From Desulfurococcus sp. (GTDB lineage Archaea > Thermoproteota > Thermoprotei_A > Sulfolobales > Desulfurococcaceae), in assembly GCA_026626905.1 (NCBI GenBank), contig JAPNUX010000003.1, positions 277,758-341,757 of the forward strand: 64,000 nucleotides of DNA, given 5' to 3'. The notes beneath the pieces are model-generated. The model searched no databases and was not told where the DNA came from. It saw only the letters and a list, made by a program, of their open reading frames with translations. A program made the translations under genes and the position numbers. This document shows positions 1 to 9,345 of this stretch, in pieces; positions within the stretch are counted from its first letter, which is position 1, and each line of letters begins with the position of its first letter.

Positions 1-404
1 ACAACCTCTATGTTTCCATCTGTGAACTCGCCTATGAAGGGGCCGAAGTCACTCCAGTAGTGTTCAACCCAGTTAGCATGACACCCCTTGGGGTCTGGTA
101 CTCTTATAAGAGGGTTCCCAGCATACCTGCCAGCCTCAACCGGGTCACTAAACTGCTTCAACTGAGCCTCCTTACCCTTCCACGGATCCTGCGTGTATAG
201 AGTGAGATACTGCTTAATCCTCAAACCTCTCTCGCTAAGTATCCTCCTCAAGGTTTCAGCGATAATTATCTCCCCCCTCAACCTGCCTACATGCTGTAGC
301 CCTGAAACTGATAACCCACCATTGAAGACGTACACCTCTTTACCTCTACTCTTCAAGGCCTCATACAGCTTATCTGCCAGCTCATCAATCCAATGCTTCA
401 CCAT
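1..404 (-). CDS. lysK: Class I lysyl-tRNA synthetase, N-terminal part (cut by window edge)
   Basis: This gene charges tRNA-Lys with lysine in the cytoplasm. Only the first ~134 codons are inside the window; the gene continues past the left edge. The ATG at 402-404 opens a frame without stops. Its protein starts MVKHWIDELADKL and has the class I HIGH-type motif HVGR at residues 38-41, followed by RLRGE. A segment VPDPKGCHANWVEHY matches the Pro-Asp-Pro-x-Gly-Cys-His block of archaeal class I LysRS. Most bacteria use an unrelated class II enzyme, so this supports an archaeal source. The gene is divergent from the glycosyltransferase at 706. Two inverted copies of a 17-bp motif (450-471, 499-517) lie upstream. 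The rest of the protein cannot be judged here. Confidence 0.82.
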   Translation of the reverse strand, partial: MVKHWIDELADKLYEALKSRGKEVYVFNGGLSVSGLQHVGRLRGEIIIAETLRRILSERGLRIKQYLTLYTQDPWKGKEAQLKQFSDPVEAGRYAGNPLIRVPDPKGCHANWVEHYWSDFGPFIGEFTDGNIEV

Positions 405-705
405 ACCACTACACCACACAACACCATTATACTAGCCACTAATACTATAACTCTTAGCTTGCTTGCTTCAAGTCAAAAAATATTATCCAGCAAGCAATAC
501 TCTTAGTCTCGCTTGATAAAGATGAGTTTATAAGCTTTTCGGCTAGCATTCAACGGGAGGGTTTTCCGCTGGCTCATGGAATGCTAACAACACTCTCAGT
601 TCAAAACAAGCAAAACTAAGAGAGATAACCATGCACATACCGTTTCCACTGCATATAGTGTTAAAAACAAGCAAAACTAAGAGTACTAGTGAGTGGTGCA
701 AGCTA
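405..705. promoter_or_regulatory. Divergent promoter region with four copies of a 17-bp motif
   Basis: This 301-bp gap between lysK and the glycosyltransferase has no convincing gene. It holds four copies of a motif close to CAAGCAAAACTAAGAGT. Two on the plus strand (608-624 and 668-684, exactly 60 bp apart) point to the glycosyltransferase. Two on the minus strand (450-471 and 499-517) point to lysK. A TATA-like TTTATAAGC lies at 527-535, and TAGCATTC/GAATGCTA arms near 545 and 580 could pair. Because copies C and D are near-identical over ~23 bases, translation from an ATG at 631 is unlikely. Confidence 0.5.
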
Positions 706-1998
706 ATGGTGTATAAGGGAGCGAGGGGTGGTTCTTCGTGGATGGTTATAGTGCTACTGGCTCTCTCTTTTACTACCTGGTTTATCTCGTTTCAGCTTCA
801 TAGTCCGAGCCCGCTGGAGCCTTTTACTAGAGTTGAGAGTGCTTTGGGCTGGGGGGTCCGGTACAGTGATATAGTCTATGGGGTTTTCTACAGTGTTTTT
901 CAGAGTGGTGAGAGATGGTTTAACAGTACCGTGTTCTACGAGTTTACTAGTGGCTCACTGAAGTACCCGCTGCCCTACGTGCACTACCGCTTTGAGTATC
1001 CTCCTGTGGTGGGCGGGTTCTGGGCTCTCTCCACGAACATAGCTTTAGCTGCTACTAGTAGTATCGGTGAGGCTGGATACGTGCACTACGTTATAACATC
1101 AATTATCCTACTAGCGTTCACGATTACATCATCGCTATGCCTCCGCGACTTCTTGAAAGAGGCTGGAGGAGAGGGGTACGCGCTCCTATATCCACTTCTA
1201 CCCTCAATGATATTCTACTTAGTCTACAACTGGGATATCATAGCAGCAGGCTTCGCCCTTCTAGGATTATACTATCTGAGGAGAAACAGGCTTTTCGCAG
1301 GCGGTGTACTCCTAGGTTTATCCTTCTCATCTAAGCTGCTGACAGCAGGGTTAGCCTTCTACTACCTTGTTAAGCTGTATGCTTCTAGAGCCGGGGTTAG
1401 AAGGCTACTCGAGTATACTGCAGGGTTTACTGCAACTGGTCTTCTACCATTCATGCTGGTAGCTGCGGCTTCACCTGAAGGCCTAGCCTCCTTTATAGCC
1501 CACCACTCTGGATGGTACTGTGAGAACTGCATCTACATGGCTTTTACAAGTGATATACGCTCGCCACTACACAAGCTCCTCTACGTGGCTGCTGGAGGAC
1601 TACTCTTCCTTACAGTAGGGTACATGCAGTTAAAGCATGGTGCTCCCAGCGTGAAGGCTGAAATAGAGTACTTCTACCTATACCTAACTATACCCATAGT
1701 CTTCAGCTATGTCTTCCCGCCTCAGTTCCTCGTGATGCTGACTCCAATGGCTCTAATAGTATCCTCGTACTACAAGCGTGTAGGAGCTGCCTACCTGCTG
1801 GCTGAAGTCCTTAACGCTGCATTGATCATAGTATTCTTTAAGGAGCTGGCCGCCGGCGGCAACCCCTGGATACTCCACTACAACTCTAGTGTTTCTCTCA
1901 CGCAGACTATAGCTATGGCAAGAAATATTATCCTCCTAGTGGTAACCATCGACGTGCTAGTAATGTTGGCTGGTGAATCCCGTGGATGCTGCAAGTAG
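706..1998 (+). CDS. Polytopic membrane glycosyltransferase, GT-C/GT87-like
   Basis: This is a membrane protein of ~430 residues with about ten hydrophobic segments. It resembles dolichyl-phosphate-sugar-dependent GT-C transferases of the DUF2029/GT87 type. An acidic loop follows the first helix. The motif YNWDIIAAGFALLGLYYLRR, followed by a Gly-rich helix ending in FSSKLL, matches the conserved core of that family. I start at ATG 706 because GGTG at 694-697 precedes it and because the longer frame from 631 runs through a 60-bp direct repeat that looks regulatory. The MFS gene follows closely. The sugar and acceptor are unknown; S-layer or lipid glycosylation is an inference. Base use in the first ~350 nt is more G/T-rich than in the rest. 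Confidence 0.6.
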   Translation: MVYKGARGGSSWMVIVLLALSFTTWFISFQLHSPSPLEPFTRVESALGWGVRYSDIVYGVFYSVFQSGERWFNSTVFYEFTSGSLKYPLPYVHYRFEYPPVVGGFWALSTNIALAATSSIGEAGYVHYVITSIILLAFTITSSLCLRDFLKEAGGEGYALLYPLLPSMIFYLVYNWDIIAAGFALLGLYYLRRNRLFAGGVLLGLSFSSKLLTAGLAFYYLVKLYASRAGVRRLLEYTAGFTATGLLPFMLVAAASPEGLASFIAHHSGWYCENCIYMAFTSDIRSPLHKLLYVAAGGLLFLTVGYMQLKHGAPSVKAEIEYFYLYLTIPIVFSYVFPPQFLVMLTPMALIVSSYYKRVGAAYLLAEVLNAALIIVFFKELAAGGNPWILHYNSSVSLTQTIAMARNIILLVVTIDVLVMLAGESRGCCK

Positions 1999-2025
1999 AT
2001 ACGCATGGTCTCCAAGGTGCTCTCC

Positions 2026-3216
2026 ATGAAGGCTCTAAGACTTAGCCTGCGGGATCAAGGCTCCACTGTGAGAACCACACTGGTTATTCTTGTATCTCTC
2101 GGACTGGTCTCGTTCTTCGCTGACATGGCTTACCAGGGCTCAGTCTCCATACGCGGCAGCTACCTGAGCTCTATTGGCGCGCCACTCATAGTCGCCGGCG
2201 TATTAAACATAGGCTGGCTTGTAAACTACTCCTCCAGGTTCCTCAGTGGATTGATAAGCGACTACTTCAGGAAGCCTGTTCTCTTCTGGATGCTGGTCTT
2301 CCTCGGCTACTTCTTTAATGCTGTAGCAATACTGCTATTAGCCTACGCGCGCAGCTGGGAGATAATAGTACTGTTAATAGTGTTTGAACGCTTCGGGAAG
2401 GGGTTAAGGACGCCTATGAGGGATGTCATAATCTCAGAGATTAGTGAGGGTATAGGGAAAGGACTAGGCTTCGGGATACACGGGGTCCTGGATCAAGCGG
2501 GCTCAGTGCTAGGCCCTCTCATTGCATCGTTAATTCTCGCATCGAGAAGCCAGAGCTACCCGGATGCATTCCTAATGCTAGCGATACCAGGTTTCATAGC
2601 AGTCATGCTGGTTGCCGTAGCATGGTTCATGTACCCGAAGCCCCGGGCTGTAACTGGTGGTAAGCATGGCACCGGCTTCAAGGGGTTGACGAGAGAGTAC
2701 TACGTGTACATTCTAGGCTTAGCTGTATTCAGCCTCGGCTATGTTTCATGGGATATCATAGGCTACTACTCGAGGAACCTAGGGTTCCAACCAGACTACA
2801 TAGCACTCCTCTACACTATAGCGATGCTTGTAGATGGATTACTATCTATCCCCCTTGGGGCCCTATACGATAGAGTGGGATTGAGGACTGTGATACTAGT
2901 CCCCTTAGCAGCTACATCTGTAGGCTTCCTACTACCTATTCTACCAGGTGTCTATGGAAGCCTGCTACTAGCAGTAGTATGGGGGCTTGCGACAAGCCTC
3001 TTCGAGACAACATCAAAGGCTGCTGTAGCAGACTTAGTTTCAGTTGAGAAAAGATCAATCGCGTACGGGTTCTACGGGCTTGTAAACGGGATCCTACTAT
3101 TCATTGGTGGATTAGTACAGAGCATGCTGCTGGGTGTAAGCTTGAGTATCCTCATACTGTACATTACAGTAGTAGAGTTAGCCAGTCTCATAATACTGCT
3201 TAAAGCGGGAAGGTGA
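2026..3216 (+). CDS. Major facilitator superfamily permease
   Basis: A ~396-residue protein with about twelve hydrophobic helices. It has an MFS loop between helices 2 and 3 (SGLISDYFRKP, a variant of GxLaDrxGRRx) and a second-half counterpart LGALYDRVGLR. The segment ERFGKGLRTPMRD is typical of a subgroup of archaeal and bacterial MFS proteins of unknown substrate. An in-frame start exists at 2005, but the ATG at 2026 is preceded by AAGGTG at good spacing and is preferred. It probably forms an operon with the upstream glycosyltransferase, whose stop is 27 bp away. The substrate cannot be predicted. Confidence 0.75.
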   Translation: MKALRLSLRDQGSTVRTTLVILVSLGLVSFFADMAYQGSVSIRGSYLSSIGAPLIVAGVLNIGWLVNYSSRFLSGLISDYFRKPVLFWMLVFLGYFFNAVAILLLAYARSWEIIVLLIVFERFGKGLRTPMRDVIISEISEGIGKGLGFGIHGVLDQAGSVLGPLIASLILASRSQSYPDAFLMLAIPGFIAVMLVAVAWFMYPKPRAVTGGKHGTGFKGLTREYYVYILGLAVFSLGYVSWDIIGYYSRNLGFQPDYIALLYTIAMLVDGLLSIPLGALYDRVGLRTVILVPLAATSVGFLLPILPGVYGSLLLAVVWGLATSLFETTSKAAVADLVSVEKRSIAYGFYGLVNGILLFIGGLVQSMLLGVSLSILILYITVVELASLIILLKAGR

Positions 3217-3287
3217 AATTAATAGACTTTTAAAGCACAGTAATCTTTTCTCAGAAATATTGACTAGCTGCAAGTGGTGTACTGCTT

Positions 3288-6186
3288 TTGAGTACGCAGG
3301 AATTCCTTGAATGGCTGAGGAGTGTTGAAGCTAAGTGGCAGGCTAGATGGAGGAGGGATAGAGTCTTCGAAGCTAACCCTGATCCAGCTAAACCTAAATA
3401 CTTCATTACAGTGCCGTACCCCTACACTAATGCGCCGCTACATATAGGGCATGGGAGAACCTACACGATAGGTGATATAGTAGCCAGGTATAAGAGGCTG
3501 AAGGGGTTTAATGTTCTGTACCCGATGGCCTTCCATATAACTGGGACACCAATAGTAGCTGTCTCAGAGATGATTGCCCGCGGCGAGAAGCCAGTTATAG
3601 AGATGTACAAATCGTATATTAGATACTATGTAAGCGATGAATCAAGAGTCGAGGAGATAGTTAAATCCTTTACTAACCCGCTCAACCTAGCAGAGTTCTT
3701 CGCTGATAAAGTTAGCTTGGACTTTGATGCACTAGGATACAGTATCGACTGGAGGAGGAGATTCCACACTGGTGAACCAGCATACAATGCTTTCATCACA
3801 TGGCAGTACAGGAAGCTCATGGAGAAGGGAATGATTGCTAGAGGCGACCACGTAGTCACCTACTGCCTGCTGCACAAGCAGCCGGAGGGAGAGGATGATA
3901 TACAGGATGCAGACGTGAACCCAGTGGAGATACTAGAGTATACAGCCCTTAAATTCCATGAGGAGGAGGCAGGTAGATACCTTGTAGCTGCAACTCTAAG
4001 ACCAGAGACCATATACGGTGCTACGAATCTATGGGTTAACCCTAATGCTAGATACCTTGAATTAGAGTGGAGAGGAGAGAGGATAGTAGTCTCGGAGAAA
4101 GCCTATGTAAAGCTTGCACACCAGTATCCAGAGGATGAGATAAGAGTACTAGGGGAGATACAGGGGAGAGAGCTTGTTGGGAGAACAGTTACTTCTCCAA
4201 TCGGTGTTAAACTACTCGTGCTACCAGCCCGGTTCGTAGACCCTGATAATGCAACCGGCATCGTATACAGCGAGCCCAGCGACGCCCCCTACGACTACAT
4301 TGCATTAGAGGAGCTGAGAAGGAGTAAGGAGACTCTAAGAGAGTACGGGGTTGAGCCAAGTGTACTTGACTCCATAAAGCCAGTGAAGATCATCAATGTA
4401 CCCGGCGTAGAAGGCCATCACGCAGCCCTCCTAGTTGAGAAAGCTGGTATAACAAGCCAGATGGATCCACGGTTAGAAGAGGTGACGGCAAGCATATACA
4501 AAGAACAGTACTATAATGGCGTCATGATAGTCGACGACCCCCTTGTAAAAGGGCTCCCAGTTAGAGAAGCTAGGAGTAAAATCAGGGAGAAACTAATTAG
4601 TGAAGGAAAAGCATTCACCTTCTACGAGTTGAATAGAAAAGCGAAGTGCAGGGCTGGAGGCGAGATAATAGTAGCTAAGATTAAAGGACAGTGGTTCCTA
4701 AACTATGGTTTAAAGGATGTTAAGGAGAAAACCAGGAGGTTCATTGAGGAGAAGCTCACTATAATACCCGAGAAGTACAAGAAGGCTTTCCTTGATACAT
4801 TAGAGTGGCTGGATAAAAGACCCTGTGCTAGAAAGAGGGGTATAGGGACACCACTACCCTGGGAGCCCGAGTGGATTATTGAGAGTCTAAGCGACTCTAC
4901 AATATACATGGCATTCTACACTATAATCCACAAGATCCGCGAGTACAATATCAAGCCTGAACAACTCTCCCCCGAGGTATTCGACTACATCTTCCTGGGT
5001 ATAGGGGATCCAGCTGAGATCTCAGGGAAGACAGGTATACCCTTGAAGGCCCTGGAGGAGATGCGCAATGAATTCAGTTACTGGTACCCAGTCGACCAGA
5101 GGCATACATCCATACCACACATAAGCAATCATCTCTCATTCTACATTATACACCATGTAGTCCTCTTCCCGCCGGATCTCTGGCCTAGAATGATAACGCT
5201 CAATGAAGCTGTTATACGTGAAGGAGCGAAGATGTCTAAGAGTAAGGGGAACGTTATACCATTAAGAGATATTGCGAGACTATACTCAGCAGACCTCTTC
5301 CGCCTCTACATATCGTGGGCTGCAGAACTTGATAGTATTCTAGACTGGAGGGAGAGAGAAGTTGCTACAGTAGTCGACTCACTAAGAAGGTTTACTGAGC
5401 TAGCTAGAAGTGCTGCTACAGCTGAATGCAGTAGCATGCCAGTAGACGATCCAGCGTCAAGATGGTTTATTGATAAGTTCAACCAGCTGGTTGCTAATGC
5501 CACCGAGAGCTTAGAGCGCATGGAGATCAGGAAGTACGTGCAGGAAGCGTTCTTCAATGCTTTAACAATAGTGGAGAAGTACCGTGACCTAGCCGGCGAC
5601 CACTATCTCTGCGGAGTAAAAAGTATTCTGAAAGACTGGATCACAATTCTCAACCCGGTGATACCTCACGTAACAGAGGAGATCCATGAGATTATGGGTG
5701 GTAGCAGGTATCTCTCGCTCAGCTCGTGGCCGCAGCTTAAGCAGCCAGTTAACATCGAGCTGGATGTAGCTATGGATCACGCTATAGCGCTACTAGAGGA
5801 TATAAGAGAAGTAGTAAGACTACTCAAGAAGACACCGTCAAAAATATACGTTATTGTAGCACCAGCGTGGAAGCGGGAGGTAGCCATTAAAGCTATGGAT
5901 GGGGTTCCGCTCAAAGAGGTCGTAGACTACGCTAGGAATACTTACGGGTTGAAAGGTAGAGAGATTGAGATCGTCGAAGCATACAACCACTTCAAGAAGC
6001 AGCCGATAAACGATGTTAGAGTTAAGCAGCCAAGTGGAGTATAATATCTTCAAGTATATGGCGAAATACTATTCTCACAAGCTGAATGCAAGCGTAGAAG
6101 TCTTATGGGGGGATGAAGCAAGGATTAAGGGTATCCCAAGATATGAGAGAGCACTGCCGTTAAAGCCGTCAATATATGTTATTTAA
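3288..6186 (+). CDS. leuS: Leucyl-tRNA synthetase with apparent +1 frameshift near the 3' end
   Basis: This is an archaeal-type LeuRS, charging tRNA-Leu and editing mischarged tRNA. The TTG start follows GTGGTG. HIGH is exact at residues 52-55 (PLHIGHG), KMSKS lies at about 648-652, and the large CP1 editing insertion sits between them. The first frame stops at 6042-6044 after 918 codons. The +1 frame from about 6034 reads EYNIFKYMAKYYSHK and ends ALPLKPSIYVI at 6186, which matches the usual C-terminus of archaeal LeuRS. Joined, the protein is ~966 residues, the normal archaeal length. The junction lies at about 6025-6037 and corresponds to one extra base or two missing bases. This may be a sequencing error, a real mutation or recoding. 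The missing end belongs to the C-terminal domain that binds the long variable arm of tRNA-Leu in archaeal enzymes. Confidence 0.93.
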
Positions 6187-6244
6187 CCGGCTAGTATATT
6201 GTGGTGGGCTAGGATGAAGGGCTGGCTGCGTGCCGGCGGTCTCT

Positions 6245-6862
6245 ATGAGTGAGTACCATGTGGTAATACTACAGTATATAGTTCAATTGATCGCTATAAT
6301 GAACCCCTTCTCAGCTATACCTACATTCATATCGCTGACAGAGGGTTTAGAGAAAGCTAGGAGAAGAGAGATAGTTAGGAAAGCCTACTATGCTGGACTA
6401 GTAATAGTAGTCTCCTTCACTCTAGTAGGACGCTACATCCTTGAAGCATTCAATATATCTATTGCAAGCCTCAGAGTTGGAGGAGGGATCATACTAATGG
6501 TTATAGCTCTAGACATGCTTGGAGATGAAGTACGAACCAAGAGGATGCATCCAGGGGATATCGCGGTTGTCCCGATTGCAACACCACTGATAGTCGGCCC
6601 GGGTACCATTACAACAATACTCCTCTTGACCTCGGCTGCAAAAAGCCCCATGGACATCCTAGTGATTCTAGCAGCAGGCTTTATAGCATGCTCTCTTACA
6701 TTCCTCATTCTAGCTGTAAGCGACGAGTTAACGAAGCTGCTTAGTATGTCAACTGTGCGGGCGATGGGCCGGTTTATGGCTCTCATAATAGCGGGTGTTG
6801 CAGTTGAAATGATTGTTATGGGATTGTACACCTACTACGTTGAGCTATTTAAGGGCAGCTAG
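6245..6862 (+). CDS. MarC/UPF0056 family membrane protein
   Basis: A ~205-residue protein with six predicted helices. The N-terminal motif IMNPFSAIPTFISLT and the central PIATPLIVGPGTITT are hallmarks of the MarC family, whose biochemical role remains unclear despite the historical multiple-antibiotic-resistance name. A GTG at 6230 is in frame, but the ATG at 6245 fits the family start better. A TATA-like element TAGTATATT at 6192-6200 would place transcription start near 6220, just after the leuS 3' end. The 3' end overlaps the convergent CDF gene by 4 bp. Confidence 0.82.
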   Translation: MSEYHVVILQYIVQLIAIMNPFSAIPTFISLTEGLEKARRREIVRKAYYAGLVIVVSFTLVGRYILEAFNISIASLRVGGGIILMVIALDMLGDEVRTKRMHPGDIAVVPIATPLIVGPGTITTILLLTSAAKSPMDILVILAAGFIACSLTFLILAVSDELTKLLSMSTVRAMGRFMALIIAGVAVEMIVMGLYTYYVELFKGS

Positions 6863-7650
6863 CGTAGAGCATAGGTGTCAATGCATACATCGATTCCTTT
6901 AACTGCAAGCTCCTTCTTCAGTTCAGCTAGGCTCCCAGGGGATGGTTTCCCCCTGGAGTCTATTACCATGTCTCCATGATACCTGCCTGGTACAATAGTT
7001 CTCAGCCTGAGTGATTTAACTGTAAAGCCCTTGGAGCCTGCTATCTTAAGCACCTCCTCGTATACACTTAAGGGGGGAGCTACATCAGCCATGAGGGCTA
7101 CTAATCTAACACCCTCCTCATAGATCTCGTAGAATATGTATGATGTTAATAGTACTGCTCCACCATAGTCGATTAGATAACTGTAGAGGGTTCCTCCAAG
7201 ACTAGCTATAATGCCTACAATACCTTCTAGTAGCTCGCTTGCAGTGAACACGCCGTACGCTCTCAGAGATGGAGAAGTCTTCCTGGAGTACACGACTGCT
7301 ATACTGTAGAGGAGAGTGGCAGCAAGCGCTAGGTAGAATGAGCCAATGCCGACAGTATACTCCCTCACGTAGTATAAGCGTGCAACACCTATGCCGGCTA
7401 CGAAACCATACGCTATAATTATTGGCAGAATACCCACGTACTCGAACCGCTCATGCCCGAAATGGTGGTCAGAGTCAGGTGGTATACTAGTAATCCTCCT
7501 GAACCATAATACTATGAGAAGCGAGATCATGTTAGCAATACTTGTTAAGGCGTCAACGAATAAAGTGTTACTACCGTAGAGTAAGCCGCCAGCGATCTTC
7601 AAGACTCCTCCTGCAAAACCTGTGACTATGATAAGCCACAGCAGGTTCAT
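6859..7650 (-). CDS. Cation diffusion facilitator (CDF) family protein, divergent
   Basis: A 263-residue protein with five to six membrane helices followed by a soluble C-terminal ferredoxin-like domain, the CDF (zinc/iron/manganese efflux) layout. The block PPDSDHHFGHERFEYVG after helix 2 matches the CDF signature. The transport-site residues look altered: helix 2 has D33 but Ser four residues later where Asp is usual, and helix 5 reads SELLEG where HxxxD is expected. Either metal selectivity differs or transport is lost. ATG 7650 has GGTG upstream. It is convergent with marC and divergent from the ferredoxin gene. Confidence 0.78.
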   Translation of the reverse strand: MNLLWLIIVTGFAGGVLKIAGGLLYGSNTLFVDALTSIANMISLLIVLWFRRITSIPPDSDHHFGHERFEYVGILPIIIAYGFVAGIGVARLYYVREYTVGIGSFYLALAATLLYSIAVVYSRKTSPSLRAYGVFTASELLEGIVGIIASLGGTLYSYLIDYGGAVLLTSYIFYEIYEEGVRLVALMADVAPPLSVYEEVLKIAGSKGFTVKSLRLRTIVPGRYHGDMVIDSRGKPSPGSLAELKKELAVKGIDVCIDTYALR

Positions 7651-7773
7651 TCCACAGCACCCTAGTTCAAGCCACGAAGTCTACTAGTGCTACAGCCACC
7701 TAAAAGCCTATCGTGGCAACCTTACTTTTATTAACCCTGCGATCCCCTAGTCATATAACGGTGGTGTAGTGTC

Positions 7774-8007
7774 ATGTATAGAGTGAAGATCGAGCCTAGA
7801 GAGAACTGTATAGGAGACATGGTGTGCGTCTCAATATGCCCCGACGTATTCGAGATGAATGCAGATGACGGTAAAAGCCAGATCGTAGAGAAGTATAGAG
7901 ATAAAGGCAACATAGCTGTCGGCATAATACCAGACGACCTAGCCCAGTGCGCTCAGGATGCAGCTAACGCATGCCCGGTTCAAATAATCCATGTTGAGAA
8001 AGTGTAA
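7774..8007 (+). CDS. Single [4Fe-4S] ferredoxin, Pyrococcus furiosus type
   Basis: A 77-residue electron carrier for oxidoreductases such as 2-oxoacid:ferredoxin oxidoreductases. The ligand pattern is C12-x2-D15-x2-C18 with C67 in ACPV. Asp at the second ligand position is the hallmark of the P. furiosus ferredoxin, whose cluster interconverts between 3Fe and 4Fe forms. C22 and C59 are placed to form the extra disulfide known in that protein. The promoter is clear: TTTTATTAACC near 7730 and GGTGGTG before the ATG. A T-rich tract follows the stop. It is probably monocistronic. Confidence 0.93.
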   Translation: MYRVKIEPRENCIGDMVCVSICPDVFEMNADDGKSQIVEKYRDKGNIAVGIIPDDLAQCAQDAANACPVQIIHVEKV

Positions 8008-8008
8008 T

Positions 8009-8036
8009 CTTTATTCCTCTACTACTTTTTATTCCA
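8009..8036 (+). terminator. T-rich terminator after ferredoxin
   Basis: Pyrimidine-rich stretch just after the ferredoxin stop, including a run of five T at 8026-8030. Archaeal termination relies on such T tracts without a required hairpin. The call rests only on position and composition. Confidence 0.35.
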
Positions 8037-8051
8037 TCTAGTAGGTGGCTC

Positions 8052-9290
8052 GTGTTGAGTGAATCCTCAATTCTAGAGGTTACTAGAAGGATACTCACAG
8101 GTAGTATTGAATACTCTACTGTGCTAGGAGACGCCTACGAGGATATCGTTGACTTCTATAGGGAGGTGCTCTCCGAGTATGGTATTCACGTGACAATCCA
8201 TAGAGTTCCAGAGGAGTACGCTAGGCGTGTTCTCCCAGAGGACTTCAAGCCCGAGAAACCCAGGTTTATACTACTAGCGAGAATTGGTAGTGGTGAGAGA
8301 GTACTCCAATTCAACGGGCACTATGATGTAGTCTCTCCAGGTGAAGGCTGGGAGACACCACCGTTTAAACCGGTTGTCAGGTACGACTTAGTGTATGGGC
8401 GCGGCTCCACAGACATGAAGGGGGGTATAGCAGCTGTTCTCTCAGCTATGATAAGGCTCACACAGGGGAGAGAGCCTAATGTAATCGTGGAGGCAGCTAT
8501 AGTCCCCGATGAGGAAATCGGAGGTAAAACTGGAACAGGCTACCTAGTTAACGAGCTGGGGAGTAGACCCGACTACGTTGTGATAGCTGAGCCTTCAGGA
8601 CTAGATAATATTTACATCGGCCACAGAGGTGTTTTATGGGGTATAGTGAAGGTTTACGGTGTTCAAGCTCATGGCTCAACCCCCTGGCTAGGAGATAATG
8701 CATTCGAGAAGATGCTGGTGTTCGCAAGAGTGTTCCTTGATAGGTATAAGGAGGCTATAGCATCCAGGAAGAGTAGTTATACGTACGAGGATGAGAGGGC
8801 ATCCTATCCAACAATAACGCCAGGCGGTGTTCTCATTGCTCCCGGCTCAATAAACATAGTGCCTGGGGTAGTAGGCTTCAGTATTGATAGAAGACTCATA
8901 GTTGAAGAAAGCATTGAAAGTGTTGCCAGGGAGATCGAGGGGATGATCGAGGATGTTGGGAGAGAGCTTGGAGTTAAAGCCTCCTTTACGCTTGTTGAAG
9001 CCTCTCCTCCAGCAGTTACCCCGCCTGAACACGAGTATACTCGTCTTCTCAGCAGGGTTATTGAAGACAGGATTAAAGTAGAGCCTAAGAGGACGGTGTG
9101 TGTTGGGGGATTAGACTTAAGATATTATACTGTGAAAGGCATACCAGCCGTAGCCTACGGGCCGGGTGAAGTAGGCTTAGCTCACAAGCCTAATGAATAC
9201 GTAAGGCTAAGCCATGTTGTAAAGGCTAGTGAAGTCTACGAGGAGTTTGTAAGAGAGTTTGAGAAGACAGCATTGGCTAGAGAGCAGTAA
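8052..9290 (+). CDS. M20 family metallopeptidase/deacylase (ArgE/DapE-like)
   Basis: A 412-residue zinc-dependent amidohydrolase of the M20 family, which includes acetylornithine deacetylase, succinyl-diaminopimelate desuccinylase and carboxypeptidases. The first metal motif is NGHYDVVSP (H about residue 90, D two later). GSTDMKGG carries the bridging Asp, PDEEIGG the Glu pair, and GLAHKPNEYV the C-terminal His. An insertion between the halves (YGVQAHGSTPW onward) is the dimerisation domain. GTG at 8052 and TTG at 8055 are both possible starts after GTAGGTGG. Its substrate is uncertain; no arginine or lysine biosynthesis genes adjoin it, so a peptide or acyl-amino-acid substrate is likely. 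Confidence 0.85.
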   Translation: MLSESSILEVTRRILTGSIEYSTVLGDAYEDIVDFYREVLSEYGIHVTIHRVPEEYARRVLPEDFKPEKPRFILLARIGSGERVLQFNGHYDVVSPGEGWETPPFKPVVRYDLVYGRGSTDMKGGIAAVLSAMIRLTQGREPNVIVEAAIVPDEEIGGKTGTGYLVNELGSRPDYVVIAEPSGLDNIYIGHRGVLWGIVKVYGVQAHGSTPWLGDNAFEKMLVFARVFLDRYKEAIASRKSSYTYEDERASYPTITPGGVLIAPGSINIVPGVVGFSIDRRLIVEESIESVAREIEGMIEDVGRELGVKASFTLVEASPPAVTPPEHEYTRLLSRVIEDRIKVEPKRTVCVGGLDLRYYTVKGIPAVAYGPGEVGLAHKPNEYVRLSHVVKASEVYEEFVREFEKTALAREQ

Positions 9291-9345
9291 CATAGTACAG
9301 CTAGAGGAGAGTAAGCTCGTAAGCACGTCTTAAATGAGAATCGTA

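Noticed and set aside
450..684. Short spaced repeats that could suggest a CRISPR array
   Set aside because: Only four copies of a 17-bp motif, in both orientations, with unequal spacing (49 and 60 bp) and without unique spacers of array type; no cas genes.
631..705. Upstream start for the glycosyltransferase at 631
   Set aside because: This segment includes the second copy of a 60-bp-spaced direct repeat and has no SD; the ATG at 706 with GGTG fits better.
6214..6252. Thirteen-codon mini-ORF with strong GGTGGG overlapping the marC start
   Set aside because: The likely TATA (6192-6200) puts transcription start downstream of this ATG, so the mini-ORF would not be on the transcript; kept only as a possible sign of another frame error.
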